Assembly (NCBI RefSeq): GCF_000721175.1
Contig: NZ_JOEZ01000021.1
Span: forward strand, 186,001-250,000
Length of the DNA stretch: 64,000 bases
Reading direction: 5' to 3'
From: Streptomyces anulatus
Lineage (GTDB): Bacteria > Actinomycetota > Actinomycetes > Streptomycetales > Streptomycetaceae
Below the pieces are notes generated by a model that saw only the letters and a program-made list of their open reading frames with translations, did not search any database and had not been told where the DNA came from. Shown here piece by piece: positions 40,048 through 51,073 of this stretch (positions are counted from its first letter, which is position 1; every line of letters starts with the position of its first letter). The position numbers were made by a program, and so were the translations under genes.

Positions 40048-40974
40048 CTACCTCCGGCGCCGCAGTGCCCGGCCCAGCACCACGGCGGAGGCCAGCGCGA
40101 GGGCGGCGGCCGGGGCGACCCACCGCAGGGTGGTGCCGGCGCCGCCCGCCTCCGGGGAGGGCACGGGGGCGTAGCGTCCCCGCGGGGGCGCGTGGTCGAC
40201 CTCCTCGGCGCTACGCCCGATCATGGTGCGGCGGGCGTGCGCGGCCTCGGCGGGCGGTTCGTCCGGAACGGTGAACTCCACCCCGGCGACAGGGTCGAGC
40301 GAGGGAGGCGGCACGGGCGAGTCGAACACGGACCCGGAGTCGTCGTCGCCCGCGTCTGCACCCGCATCGGCACCGGCACCGGCACCGGGAGAAAGCGCTT
40401 CGTCGGCCTCCGGAGAAGGGGCGCCGTCCTCGTCGCCCTCAAGCCCCTCGGCGGCCACCGCACCGTAATCGTCGCCACTCTCCTCGCCCTCGCCCTCGCC
40501 CTCCCCCGCGTCCTCGTCCCGCGCCGCCAGGGACTCCGTCACCAGCTGCTGGGTGAAGCGGTCCAGGAGCCGGTGGGCGGCCGCGAGTGCCGCGCCCTCC
40601 TCCAGCTCGACCAGCCGCCCGTCCCCGCCCGCCGTACCGCTGTACGCGAGGGTCGTCCCGCCGTCCGCCTCCGTGAGGCCGATGGTCAGGGCCAGCTCGA
40701 CCGCACCGGTGCCCCGGGCCTCCACGCCCTTCCCGGTCACCGAGAAACGCTGCCCGTCGGAGCCTCCGCCGCCCTCCGGGCCGGTGAGCAGCAGCTCGCC
40801 CCGGTAGGTGATGGTGTGGCCGCCGGCCCGGAGCTTCAGCCGGCCCGCCAGGGGCGGCGCCGACGCGTCGGCGTCCTGCTGGAGGCCGGGAACGCAGCGG
40901 GCGACCCGGGCGGGGTCTTCGAGCGTGCGCAACAGGGTCGGGACGGGAACCGGAACGAACACCTCATGCTCCAT
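40048..40974 (-). CDS. SRPBCC/CoxG-like protein with acidic linker and C-terminal membrane anchor
   Basis: 308 residues from ATG 40974. Residues 1-150 are a CoxG/SRPBCC domain (MEHEVFVPVPVPTLLRTLEDPARVARCVPGLQ, GRLKLRAGGHTITYRGELLLT, VELALTIGL). Residues 150-265 are a very acidic low-complexity linker with GEGEGEGEE and alternating GAGADAG. The end is a hydrophobic helix and RRRR, a tail anchor. The fold suggests a lipid- or ligand-binding role at the membrane; the real function is unknown. Confidence 0.85.
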   Translation of the reverse strand: MEHEVFVPVPVPTLLRTLEDPARVARCVPGLQQDADASAPPLAGRLKLRAGGHTITYRGELLLTGPEGGGGSDGQRFSVTGKGVEARGTGAVELALTIGLTEADGGTTLAYSGTAGGDGRLVELEEGAALAAAHRLLDRFTQQLVTESLAARDEDAGEGEGEGEESGDDYGAVAAEGLEGDEDGAPSPEADEALSPGAGAGADAGADAGDDDSGSVFDSPVPPPSLDPVAGVEFTVPDEPPAEAAHARRTMIGRSAEEVDHAPPRGRYAPVPSPEAGGAGTTLRWVAPAAALALASAVVLGRALRRRR

Positions 40975-41101
40975 GGCAACCGAGCCTAATCGGCCCCGGC
41001 CCGGACGTCAGCGCGTCCGCCCGCGGAAAGCCGGACCCGCATGCCGGGAAGGCGTCCGACCGCTTGGCGCGAGGCCGTCCGACCGGGTCCCCGGGGCGGG
41101 C

Positions 41102-42700
41102 TCACGCGTCCTCCCAGTAGCGCGGGTGGATCAGCGTCGACGGGATCAGCCCCGGCAGCCGGGCGTCGGCAGCGGCCCGCGCCCCCTCGCGCAGCTCCCG
41201 ACCCCCCAGCGACCGCGGTACGGGCCCTCCGGCGGCCAGCGCGGGCCGCGGCGCCCGGCCTGGTCCGGCGAGGAGGAAGCCCCAGCCCTCCCCCTCCCGC
41301 TCGTCGCCGCGGCCCCGGTCCGGGCTCGCGGCGAAGCCCGCGTACCGGCCGGCGACGTGGTACGGGCGGGTCGCGAGGCCGCCCGCGCGCATTGAGGCCT
41401 CCACCGTCCAGAAGGTCCGCGGCCGGGCCCCCAGCGGCCCCGCGTGCACCACGAGCCGCCCGTCCGGGGCCAGGGCCTCCGCGACCAGCCCGTAGAACTC
41501 GGCGGAGTACAGCTTCGTACTGGCGGTGATGCCCGGGTCCGGGAGGTCGGAGATCACCACGTCGTAGCGTCCCCGGTCGGACCGGAGCCAGGGGAACGCG
41601 TCGGCCCCGACCACCGTGACACGGGGGTCGCGGAAGGCGTGGCCGTTCAGCTCCGAGAGGGCGGGGTCCGTACGGGCCAGTCGGGTGACGGCCGGGTCCA
41701 GCTCGACGACGGTGACCGAGCGGACGTCCCGGTAGCGCAGCACCTCACGGGCGGCGAGGCCGTCGCCGCCGCCCAAAATGAGCACGCGGGCGCGGGGCCC
41801 GTTCATCGCGGGGTGCACCAGCGCCTCGTGGTAGCGGTACTCGTCGCGGGCGCTGACCCGCAGCCGGCCGTCCAGATAGAGGTCGAGGGAATCGCGGTCG
41901 GCCCCGGTCAGGACGACCTCCTGCACCCCCGTCCGCACGGCGACCCGCACCTGGTCCCCGTACACCGCCCGGCGCGCCGCCCGCTCGAAGTCGTCGACCA
42001 GCACCGTGGCGGTGCCCAGGAGCGCGATCACCGAGACGTTGACCAGGACGAGGAGCCACCGGGAACGGGAACTGAGGTCGCGCCGGAACACCCACAGGAC
42101 CAGCGCGCCGCCCGCCGCCGCGTTGACCGCGCCGGTGAACAGCGCACCGGTCAACTGCCCCAGCATCGGCAGCAGCAGAAAGGGGAACGCGAGACCGCCG
42201 ACCAGCGCGCCCACGTAGTCGGCGGCGAACAGGTCGGCGACGGCCCCGCCCGCGTCCTGCCGGTCGACGCGCTGGATCAGCGTCATCAGCAGCGGGATCT
42301 CCGCGCCGATCAGCACCCCGATCGCCAGCGAGAACCCGACCAGCGCGTACTGCGACTCGCCGAGCCAGGCGAACGAGGCGTAGAGCACCAGCGCCGAGGA
42401 GCCGCCGATCAGCGCGAGGGCCGCCTCGACCATCCCGAAACCGACGGCGGCATGGCAGCGCAAACGTTTCGCGAGAAGGGAGCCGATGCCCATCGCGAAC
42501 ACCATCACGGACAGCACGACGGAGGCCTGGGTGACCGAATCACCGATCAGGTAGGAGGCGAGTGCGACCAGTTCGAGCTCGTAGACGAGACCGCAGGCGG
42601 CGCAGATGAAGACCGCGGCCAGCACGAGGACCCGGCCGGTCCTCGGCCGTACGGGAAGCCGAGCCGCGCCCCCTCGCAGCGGCACCTGCTGATCGATCAT
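41102..42700 (-). CDS. Membrane-bound spermidine synthase-like (polyamine aminopropyltransferase family) protein
   Basis: 532 residues from ATG 42700. Seven or so N-terminal helices (about 22-230: [30 protein letters not shown]) are fused to a spermidine synthase domain: [61 protein letters not shown] and [10 protein letters not shown]. Catalytic Asp lies in SDLPDP. Such membrane forms occur in many actinobacteria. The C-terminal 60 residues are Arg/Ala/Gly-rich and end [13 protein letters not shown]. Confidence 0.92.
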   Translation of the reverse strand: MIDQQVPLRGGAARLPVRPRTGRVLVLAAVFICAACGLVYELELVALASYLIGDSVTQASVVLSVMVFAMGIGSLLAKRLRCHAAVGFGMVEAALALIGGSSALVLYASFAWLGESQYALVGFSLAIGVLIGAEIPLLMTLIQRVDRQDAGGAVADLFAADYVGALVGGLAFPFLLLPMLGQLTGALFTGAVNAAAGGALVLWVFRRDLSSRSRWLLVLVNVSVIALLGTATVLVDDFERAARRAVYGDQVRVAVRTGVQEVVLTGADRDSLDLYLDGRLRVSARDEYRYHEALVHPAMNGPRARVLILGGGDGLAAREVLRYRDVRSVTVVELDPAVTRLARTDPALSELNGHAFRDPRVTVVGADAFPWLRSDRGRYDVVISDLPDPGITASTKLYSAEFYGLVAEALAPDGRLVVHAGPLGARPRTFWTVEASMRAGGLATRPYHVAGRYAGFAASPDRGRGDEREGEGWGFLLAGPGRAPRPALAAGGPVPRSLGGRELREGARAAADARLPGLIPSTLIHPRYWEDA

Positions 42701-42767
42701 GCGGCGAACGCTACGTGACCGCGACGTCGCGGTTTGTCACCCACACGGGTGCGAGTCCCCTGGCCGC

Positions 42768-43289
42768 TCAGGCCGCGGGCGCGGGAGTCCGCACCCCCAC
42801 CCGGGTCCGGGTCACCACCAACTGCCCTTCCTGCGGATACGCGTGCCAGGTGCGCCACCGCACCTGGCCCTCGGTGCGCTGGGCGAGCATCGCGGTGAAG
42901 GCGTGCGGGCTGCCGGGGAAGGTGCCCGCCAGTCCGTGCGGGTGGTCGCTCACCAGGGCGAGCAGTTCCTGGGCCCGCCCGGCGAACTGCCCCTGGGTCA
43001 GGGTCTCGACGCGCGCGGCGAATTCGTACTCCCAGCCCCCGAGCCGCTTCGCGACGCCGAGGGGCAGGGGGGTGGTGCTGCCGGGCATACAGGCCACGGT
43101 CTCGGAGCAGACGTCGCGGTCCTCCTGGAGGAGTACCTGGTGGGAGGCGCCGAGCAGCCTCAACTGGAGTTCGGCGCCGTCGAGCCGGAGGTCGAGGACC
43201 GCCAGGGCGGGCAGCGGCTCCCGTCCCAGCATCCAGGCCAGGTCGGCGGCGCGGGTATCGGAGTAGGCCGTCTGGAGGGTGGTGAGCAT
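42768..43289 (-). CDS. DUF2617 family protein
   Basis: 173 residues from ATG 43289. The sequence MLTTLQTAYSDTRAADLAWMLG, LDLRLDGAELQLRLLGASHQV, ETVACMPG and PHGLAGTFPGSPHAFTAMLAQ matches the actinobacterial DUF2617 family, usually next to the membrane aminopropyltransferase gene, as here. Function unknown. The gap up to the next terminator (43290-43536) shows no gene. Confidence 0.85.
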   Translation of the reverse strand: MLTTLQTAYSDTRAADLAWMLGREPLPALAVLDLRLDGAELQLRLLGASHQVLLQEDRDVCSETVACMPGSTTPLPLGVAKRLGGWEYEFAARVETLTQGQFAGRAQELLALVSDHPHGLAGTFPGSPHAFTAMLAQRTEGQVRWRTWHAYPQEGQLVVTRTRVGVRTPAPAA

Positions 43290-43536
43290 GGGTGGGCTCC
43301 GCAAACACACATGGACACATGGACAGCAGGACGCCCCGGGATGACTGCGCGTGGGAGGTGGGGAGCGCCCGATCTGGTCCAACTGGGGTCCGAGGGCTGA
43401 ATGTTCTCTTCGTTGAGGGAATCACGAAGTACGCCGCGCTCACAGCGCTTTCGCCCAACTTGCCGTGGTTTCCATCCCCTCGGGGGCTCACGGGTTCAAC
43501 TGTTCAACCGAAAACGTCCGCGTCGCTCAACAAAAA

Positions 43537-43568
43537 GGCGTCCGAAGGGAGTTCACCCTCCGGACGCC
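43537..43568 (-). terminator. Rho-independent terminator of the Gly/Cys-rich small protein gene
   Basis: GGCGTCCGAAGGG (43537-43549) and CCCTCCGGACGCC (43556-43568), one mismatch, loop of 6. Read on the minus strand the stem is followed by TTTTT. Confidence 0.85.
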
Positions 43569-43610
43569 CGGTGCCGGGTCACTGTGGGTGACCGTGCGGC
43601 GGTGGCCCGG

Positions 43611-43892
43611 TCAGCTGCCACCCCCGCCGCAGCCGCCCCCGCCCCCGCCGCACGACGAGCCGCCGCCGCAGGAGTGGCCGCCGGAGCCACCGCTGCCGGA
43701 GTCGGTGCCGCCCGCCCACCAGGCGCCACCGGCGCCACCGCCGAGACTCTCGCCGCCGGCCGACGCCCTGCTCGTGGAGCGGCGGCGCCAGTTGCGCGAA
43801 TTCGACGACCTGCTCCCACCGGTGGCCCGCAGCACGATCAGCAGCCCTCCGACGACAGCCGCGGCGATCAGCACCGCGATGAAGACGCCCAT
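43611..43892 (-). CDS. Small membrane protein with Gly/Ser/Cys-rich tail
   Basis: 93 residues from ATG 43892. One N-terminal helix (MGVFIAVLIAAAVVGGLLIV) is followed by a basic Arg/Ser stretch and a tail with GGHSCGGGSSCGGGGGGCGG, three Cys in runs of Gly. This resembles the ends of TIGR04222-type membrane proteins and other Gly/Cys tails in actinobacteria. It has its own T-tract terminator, which supports a real gene. Function unknown; metal binding by the Cys/His tail is conceivable. Confidence 0.7.
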   Translation of the reverse strand: MGVFIAVLIAAAVVGGLLIVLRATGGSRSSNSRNWRRRSTSRASAGGESLGGGAGGAWWAGGTDSGSGGSGGHSCGGGSSCGGGGGGCGGGGS

Positions 43893-44031
43893 GCTCCCCA
43901 CCCGCCCTTCTTTCCCCCGAAGCGAGGTCCCCCGTCGCTTCCCCGTTGCTGTGTGACAACGGGATGCCCACCGCCGCCGCGCGCCAAAGCGGACTTGAGC
44001 AACTCCAGAGCTTCGGCACAGGATGGCGCCC

Positions 44032-45228
44032 ATGACACAGGGACGAGCGCCCCAGGGAAACCCGGCGCAGGGACGACCGCTGCTCAACCGCCGCCTCGCC
44101 GCGTTCGGCACGACGATCTTCGCGGAGATGTCCGCGCTGGCCGTACGGACCGACTCCATCAACCTCGGCCAGGGCTTCCCCGACACCGACGGCCCCGAGG
44201 AGATCCGGGAGGCGGCGGTCCGGGCGCTGCGCGCCGGCCACGGCAACCAGTACCCACCGGGCCCCGGCGTCCCGGAACTCCGTAACGCCGTCGCCACCCA
44301 CCAGGAGCGCTTCTACGGCCTGACCTGGTCCCCGGAAACGGAGGTCCTGGTGACGACCGGGGCCACCGAGGCGATCGCCGCCTCCCTGCTCGCCCTCCTC
44401 GAACCGGGCGACGAGGTCATCGCGTTCGAGCCGTACTACGACTCGTACGCCGCCTGCATCGCGATGGCGGGCGCGAAGCGCGTACCGCTCACCCTGCGCG
44501 CCCCGGACTTCCGTCCGGACCTCGACGAGCTGCGCACCCTGATCACCCCGCGCACCCGTCTCCTGCTCCTGAACACCCCGCACAACCCGACCGGCGCGGT
44601 GCTCACCCCCGACGAACTGGCCGGGATCGCGGCCCTCGCGGTGGAGCACGATCTGCTGGTCGTCACCGACGAGGTGTACGAACACCTGGTCTTCACGGGG
44701 GCGCACCACCCGATCGCCGCGCTCCCCGGAATGCGCGAACGCACGGTGTCGGTCTCCTCGTCGGGCAAGACCTTCTCGTACACCGGCTGGAAGATCGGCT
44801 GGGTCACCGGGGACGCGCCCCTGGTGGCGGCCGTGCGCACGGCGAAGCAGTATCTGACCTTCGTGAGCGGGGGCCCGTTCCAGTACGCCATCGCCGAGGC
44901 GCTGGCCCTGCCCGACGCCTTCTTCACCGACTTCCGCGAGGGCATGCGCCGCAAGCGGGACCTGCTGGCGAAGGGCCTGCGCGCCGCGGGCTTCCGGGTG
45001 TACGAGCCGGCGGGGACGTACTTCATCACCACCGACATCGCCCCGCTCGGCGACGAGGACGCGTACGCCTTCTGCCGCGCCCTGCCGGAACGCTGCGGGG
45101 TGGCGGCGGTGCCGAACTCGGTCTTCTACGACGATCCGGAGGCGGGCCGCAGCCAGGTCCGCTTCACCTTCTGCAAGAAGGACGATGTGCTGGAGGAGGC
45201 GGTGGAGCGGCTGGGGCGGCTCGGCTGA
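44032..45228 (+). CDS. Class I/II PLP-dependent aminotransferase
   Basis: 398 residues from ATG 44032; ATG 44023 is also possible and adds three residues. Fold-type I: SINLGQGFPDTDGPEEI, NQYPPGPGVPELRNAV, VTTGATEAIAASLLAL, NTPHNPTGAVLT, VTDEVYEHLVF and SSSGKTFSYTGWKIGW with the PLP Lys. The GQGFPD start and Y-x-P-G-P-G pattern fit the kynurenine/glutamine/methionine aminotransferase group. It is convergent with the YbjN gene. Confidence 0.93.
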   Translation: MTQGRAPQGNPAQGRPLLNRRLAAFGTTIFAEMSALAVRTDSINLGQGFPDTDGPEEIREAAVRALRAGHGNQYPPGPGVPELRNAVATHQERFYGLTWSPETEVLVTTGATEAIAASLLALLEPGDEVIAFEPYYDSYAACIAMAGAKRVPLTLRAPDFRPDLDELRTLITPRTRLLLLNTPHNPTGAVLTPDELAGIAALAVEHDLLVVTDEVYEHLVFTGAHHPIAALPGMRERTVSVSSSGKTFSYTGWKIGWVTGDAPLVAAVRTAKQYLTFVSGGPFQYAIAEALALPDAFFTDFREGMRRKRDLLAKGLRAAGFRVYEPAGTYFITTDIAPLGDEDAYAFCRALPERCGVAAVPNSVFYDDPEAGRSQVRFTFCKKDDVLEEAVERLGRLG

Positions 45229-45301
45229 GCACGCGGACGGCCCGGCAGACGGTCGTGATGGCCGCCTCCCGGGCCGTTCGGCACAGCTGTGGGACACGCC
45301 A

Positions 45302-45323
45302 GGGCGTGTCCTAGGGCACGCCC
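45302..45323. terminator. Short hairpin between convergent genes
   Basis: GGGCGTG (45302-45308) pairs with CACGCCC (45317-45323); an inner CCTAGGG/CCCTAGG-type repeat overlaps it. The right arm touches the stop of the YbjN gene. Confidence 0.5.
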
Positions 45324-45868
45324 TAGGCGCCCGCGGGCTCCTCGCCGTCCTTCTCGCCCTCGGCGGGCTGGATGCCGAGGCGCTCGACGAGCCACTTGTC
45401 GAACTCGATCGAGGCGCGCACCCAGCTCACCGTCGAGGAGACGAAGTGCTCCAGGCTGACGCCGGTGCCGATGAGCATCTGCGCCTCACCGATCAGCCGG
45501 ACGGAACCCGCCTCGCCCTCCTCGCCCTCGTGGGCGTGGGTGTAGACCTTGGGCCACAGGGTGCGGCGGTTCCAGTCGTCGATGGCGTCCAGCAGGACGG
45601 GACGCTGGTCGAGCGCGTGGGGGCGGTCGTAGAACGTACGGACCGAGAAGACCTGCTGCTCGTCCTCGCCCCGGAACATGAAGTACGTCCGGAACTCTTC
45701 CCACGGCGCCGCGAGGTCGCCCTCGTCGTCGACGACGTACTTCAGCTCCATCTGGTCGAGGAGCTGCTTGACGAGGTCCTGGTCAGGGACGACGGGGCCC
45801 TCCGGTCCTGCCGCCTGCGGTTCGGGCTGGCCCCCGAAATTAGGAATCGAGGACGGATCGATGCTCAC
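45323..45868 (-). CDS. YbjN domain-containing protein
   Basis: 181 residues from GTG 45868 (AAGGGAA upstream). The YbjN core, related to type III secretion chaperone folds, is seen as LLDQMELKYVVDDEGDLAAPWEEFRTYFMFRGEDEQQVFSVRTF, AIDDWNRRTLWPKVYTH and the C-terminal FVSSTVSWVRASIEFDKWL. N-terminal 30 residues and the C-terminus (EGEKDGEEPAGA) are disordered. Widespread in actinobacteria; role unknown, probably a chaperone. Confidence 0.88.
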   Translation of the reverse strand: MSIDPSSIPNFGGQPEPQAAGPEGPVVPDQDLVKQLLDQMELKYVVDDEGDLAAPWEEFRTYFMFRGEDEQQVFSVRTFYDRPHALDQRPVLLDAIDDWNRRTLWPKVYTHAHEGEEGEAGSVRLIGEAQMLIGTGVSLEHFVSSTVSWVRASIEFDKWLVERLGIQPAEGEKDGEEPAGA

Positions 45869-46029
45869 CGTTATTTCCCTTCGTGCGGTTGCGGCCATCC
45901 TCTCCCATGGCGGGCGGGGCATGGCAAGCCCGCACGGCCCCTATCCGCCACAAGCTGACAGGGAGCCGGTGGGGGAGGGGGCCGTACGGGCTGTCCCTGA
46001 CAGCGCGTGGCGGGCCGCGTGCCCGGGTG

Positions 46030-48627
<2,598 letters not shown>

Positions 48628-48687
48628 GTGTGGTTACTCCTCCTCGCAGCTGGCGGGTCCTGCATTGACCTGAACAACGTGCACAAA

Positions 48688-48708
48688 GTTGAGTCTATTC
48701 CACTCAAG
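48688..48708. promoter_or_regulatory. HAIR operator (HspR site) of clpB
   Basis: GTTGAGT-N7-ACTCAAG, one base off the HAIR consensus CTTGAGT-N7-ACTCAAG. It lies 61 bases upstream of the clpB start, between clpB and the divergent PPOX gene. Confidence 0.92.
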
Positions 48709-48804
48709 GCCCTGAGTGCACGCGCTGCGGCGCCGGGCGGGCGGGCGATGCCTGTACGCACACGCGCCGCGCGCCCGCTCGGAGGGTGCTCGTACGCTGC
48801 CCCC

Positions 48805-49206
48805 ATGGCAGACGTACACGATCCCGCTCCCGCATACGTCGCGTTCTGGCGCGAGAGCCACCTGTCCACCTTGACGACTCCCCGCCCGGACGGCACGCCG
48901 CACGTGGTGCCGGTGTGCGTGACGTACGACCCGGAGGCCGGGGTGGCACGCGTGATCACCGACGGCGGCAGCCGCAAGGTCGCCAACATCCGCGCCGCCG
49001 GCCCCGACGGGGCACGCGTGGCCGTCTGCCAGATCGACCGGGCCCGCTGGGCGACCCTGGAGGGCCGCGCGGTCATCCGCACCGAGCCGGAGGCCGTCGC
49101 GGACGCGGAGGCCCGCCACGAGGAGCGCTACGGCCGCGCCCCGCGGATCAACCCGACCCGGGTCGTCATCGAGATCACCCTCGACCGGGCGCTCGGCAAG
49201 GCCTGA
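48805..49206 (+). CDS. PPOX-class F420/flavin-dependent oxidoreductase
   Basis: 133 residues from ATG 48805. Split-barrel flavin-binding fold: YVAFWRESHLSTLTTPRPDGTPHVVPVCVTYD, then SRKVANIRAAGPDGARVAVCQIDRARWATLEGRAVI and PTRVVIEI. Actinobacterial members of this size mostly bind F420. It shares the intergenic region with clpB, so heat-shock control is possible but not shown. Confidence 0.9.
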   Translation: MADVHDPAPAYVAFWRESHLSTLTTPRPDGTPHVVPVCVTYDPEAGVARVITDGGSRKVANIRAAGPDGARVAVCQIDRARWATLEGRAVIRTEPEAVADAEARHEERYGRAPRINPTRVVIEITLDRALGKA

Positions 49207-49249
49207 CCACCACCCCTGGGCACCTGCCCCCCGGACGGGAACAGCACAA

Positions 49250-49282
49250 CGGCGCCACCGTGTTCAGGTCACGGTGGCGCCG
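49250..49282. terminator. Terminator between PPOX and Rieske-like genes
   Basis: CGGCGCCACCGTG (49250-49262) and CACGGTGGCGCCG (49270-49282), perfect 13-bp stem, 7-base loop, between convergent genes. Confidence 0.9.
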
Positions 49283-49330
49283 CTGTGTGGGGGAAGCGCC
49301 TGGAGCGACAGGTGACGACGGGGGAATCGC

Positions 49331-49651
49331 TCAGGCACTGCGGGGGGTGGCGGAAAGGGGTTCTGCGTCGAACAGCTCGTGGTCCCGCTGATCGAGATTG
49401 ACGAAGATCATGCCGTACCTGACGGCGCAGCGGACCGGCTGCGGCGCCCCACGGGGCCGGCGGAGACAGCGATAGGCGCGGACGTCCTCGTCCTCTTCCA
49501 TCACCACGACGATCGGCTCTCCGAACAGGGTGACCATCAACGAGTCGCCACGGCGGGGGAGGGCCGTGAGCAGATCGATGAAATGCCACCCTGAGCGATA
49601 GGCGGTTGCCATCTCGCGCCGGAAGGTGCGGTCGTCCGGCGGGGTGGTCAT
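49331..49651 (-). CDS. Small Rieske-like protein without complete cluster ligands, coupled to the repeat peptide
   Basis: 106 residues; ATG 49651 overlaps the stop of the peptide gene (ATGA). The order ATAYRSGWHFIDLLTALP, GDSLMVTLFGEPIVVVMEE, DVRAYRCLRRPRGAP, CAVRYGMIFVNLD is that of Rieske domains (GWHFV, GEPVVVVRD, VRAFxNxCxHRGA, CPYHGWxFxLD). The CxH and CxxH ligand pairs read CLR and CAVR, so both His are lost and a [2Fe-2S] cluster is unlikely. It may bind or process the repeat peptide. The family call is by eye and could be wrong; the coupling is direct evidence. Confidence 0.6.
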   Translation of the reverse strand: MTTPPDDRTFRREMATAYRSGWHFIDLLTALPRRGDSLMVTLFGEPIVVVMEEDEDVRAYRCLRRPRGAPQPVRCAVRYGMIFVNLDQRDHELFDAEPLSATPRSA

Positions 49652-49887
49652 GCGACCGTGCGGGCCGGAGCGACCCAACCGATGTCGCCTGGGACCGCGG
49701 CGGGCGCGATCCAACCGATGTCACCGGGGGCCGCGGCGGGCGCGACCCAGCCGATGTCGCCGGGTGCTGCAGCCTGAACAGCCTTCTGCTCGCCGCTGCC
49801 GCCCGTGACGCCGACGCCCGTCAGCCCGAGTCCAAGGGCCGCGACGAACGAGGCGGCAAGCGCCGAGCGAAGCATTCGCTTGTACAT
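49648..49887 (-). CDS. Secreted peptide precursor with three 12-residue repeats
   Basis: 79 residues from ATG 49887. A Sec-type signal (KRMLR, then hydrophobic residues 9-28) leads to a probable cleavage after AVQA (about 39). The rest is almost only repeat: APGDIGWVAPAA (41-52), APGDIGWIAPAA (53-64), VPGDIGWVAPAR (65-76), then TVA. There is no Cys, Ser or Thr in the repeats, so a lanthipeptide is excluded. The gene is coupled to a Rieske-like gene and divergent from a LuxR-type regulator. I recognise no known family. Signal peptide, RiPP precursor or exposed structural peptide are the options. Confidence 0.75.
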   Translation of the reverse strand: MYKRMLRSALAASFVAALGLGLTGVGVTGGSGEQKAVQAAAPGDIGWVAPAAAPGDIGWIAPAAVPGDIGWVAPARTVA

Positions 49888-49980
49888 AGTCGGCTTCGTC
49901 CTCACTTGTGGATTCTTCTCCCCCGCACCTAAGACGATGTCCCACCTGGGCACGCGAACACCACTGGGTCGATGCATCAT

Positions 49981-50000
49981 GTTCCTGAATGTTCAGGAAC
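49981..50000. promoter_or_regulatory. 20-bp lux-box-like palindrome between peptide and LuxR genes
   Basis: GTTCCTGAA-TG-TTCAGGAAC is a perfect palindrome (9-bp arms, 2-bp centre) ending 15 bases before the LuxR-type start 50016. Length and symmetry equal those of lux boxes. It is well placed for autoregulation and for control of the divergent peptide operon about 95 bases away. Confidence 0.7.
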
Positions 50001-50015
50001 CTGGGGGGTGGAGAA

Positions 50016-50999
50016 ATGACCACAAGCAGCATAAAGACGACACATCCTCACGGGATCACCGAACTATGCGAAGCAGGGGGGCGTCTTTACGCCACCGCGC
50101 TCCGGTCCGGCCGTATCGCCCGATCCGAGCTGGAACCCGCTCCGTGCCTGATGGAATTCGCCCTGCTCCATCCCGACCCGGACGACCCGGGCTGGCTCCG
50201 GCCGGTGCCGCCGTCAGCGGCGTTGGCCCAGCACCTGCATCCCATAGAACGCGAGATCCAGGAACGCCGACGGCATTCGGTGGAACTGACCGAGTCCTTC
50301 GAGCCTTTCATGGACATCAGCGCCCAGGGCCCGCCCATGACCCATGCCATCACCGTGCTGGAGGGCGTCAACCGGATCAACGCCGCGCTCGACCTCGCGA
50401 CCACGGAATGCCGGGCCGAGGTGCTCACCGTCCAGCCGGGCGGCGGACGGAACGAGGACCAGCTCAGCAAGTCGCTGGAGCGCGGGCTGTCCGTCGTCCA
50501 CCGCGGGGTGCGCATCCGCACCCTCTATCAGCACACGGTGCGCCACAGCCCCAGCACCCTGGCCTACGCCGAGCGCATCGCCAACGACAACGTGGAGATC
50601 CGGACACTCGAGGAACTCATAGAGCGCCTGATCGTCTTCGACCGCACGGTCGCCTTCATCCCCGCCCAGGACGACCGCCAGGTCGCCCTCGAACTACGCC
50701 ACCCCGGCCTCGTCGAATACCTCGTCAAGGTCTTCGAACAACTCTGGACCCGTGCCGCGCCTCTCCTCGAAGAGGTCAAGTACGACCCGATGCCCCAGGG
50801 AATCAGCGGCGTGCAGCGTTCCATCGCCCAACTTCTCGTCGAGGGGCATGTCGACGATTCCATCGCCCGCCGACTCGGCATGAACGTCCGGACCTGCCGC
50901 GCCCACGTGGCCAAACTCTCCGCCGCCCTGGGCAGCAGCAGTCGCGCCCAACTCGGCTATCTGATCGCGCGTTCAGGAATCCTGGACCAGAGCTCCTGA
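50016..50999 (+). CDS. LuxR-type regulator with TrmB/PLD-like sensory domain
   Basis: 327 residues from ATG 50016 (GGGGGGTGGAG upstream; an earlier ATG at 49989 lies in the palindrome). The C-terminal HTH (about 265-325) reads AQLLVEGHVDDSIARRLGMNVRTCRAHVAKLSAALG and AQLGYLIARSGIL. The middle part (about 110-260) with GVRIRTLYQHTVRHSP, NVEIRTLEELIERLIVFDRTVAFIP and RHPGLVEYLVKVFEQLW resembles the TrmB-type PLD-like effector domain. No receiver domain, so it is not phospho-controlled; a ligand, perhaps the adjacent peptide, may control it. Confidence 0.88.
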   Translation: MTTSSIKTTHPHGITELCEAGGRLYATALRSGRIARSELEPAPCLMEFALLHPDPDDPGWLRPVPPSAALAQHLHPIEREIQERRRHSVELTESFEPFMDISAQGPPMTHAITVLEGVNRINAALDLATTECRAEVLTVQPGGGRNEDQLSKSLERGLSVVHRGVRIRTLYQHTVRHSPSTLAYAERIANDNVEIRTLEELIERLIVFDRTVAFIPAQDDRQVALELRHPGLVEYLVKVFEQLWTRAAPLLEEVKYDPMPQGISGVQRSIAQLLVEGHVDDSIARRLGMNVRTCRAHVAKLSAALGSSSRAQLGYLIARSGILDQSS

Positions 51000-51014
51000 G
51001 CCTCTCCCGGCCAC

Positions 51015-51073
51015 CGCTCTCCCCCTCCTCGCCCATCCCCTGGCAGGGACACGGCCGCACAAGGGGGAGAGCG
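51015..51073 (+). terminator. Hairpin after the LuxR-type gene
   Basis: CGCTCTCCCCCT (51015-51026) and AGGGGGAGAGCG (51062-51073), perfect 12-bp stem with a 35-base loop, 15 bases past the stop. Confidence 0.55.

Noticed and set aside
43401..43550. Small plus-strand gene between DUF2617 and the Gly/Cys-rich protein
   Set aside because: No ribosome site, Arg/Pro/Ser-rich composition, and it overlaps the terminator of the minus-strand gene.
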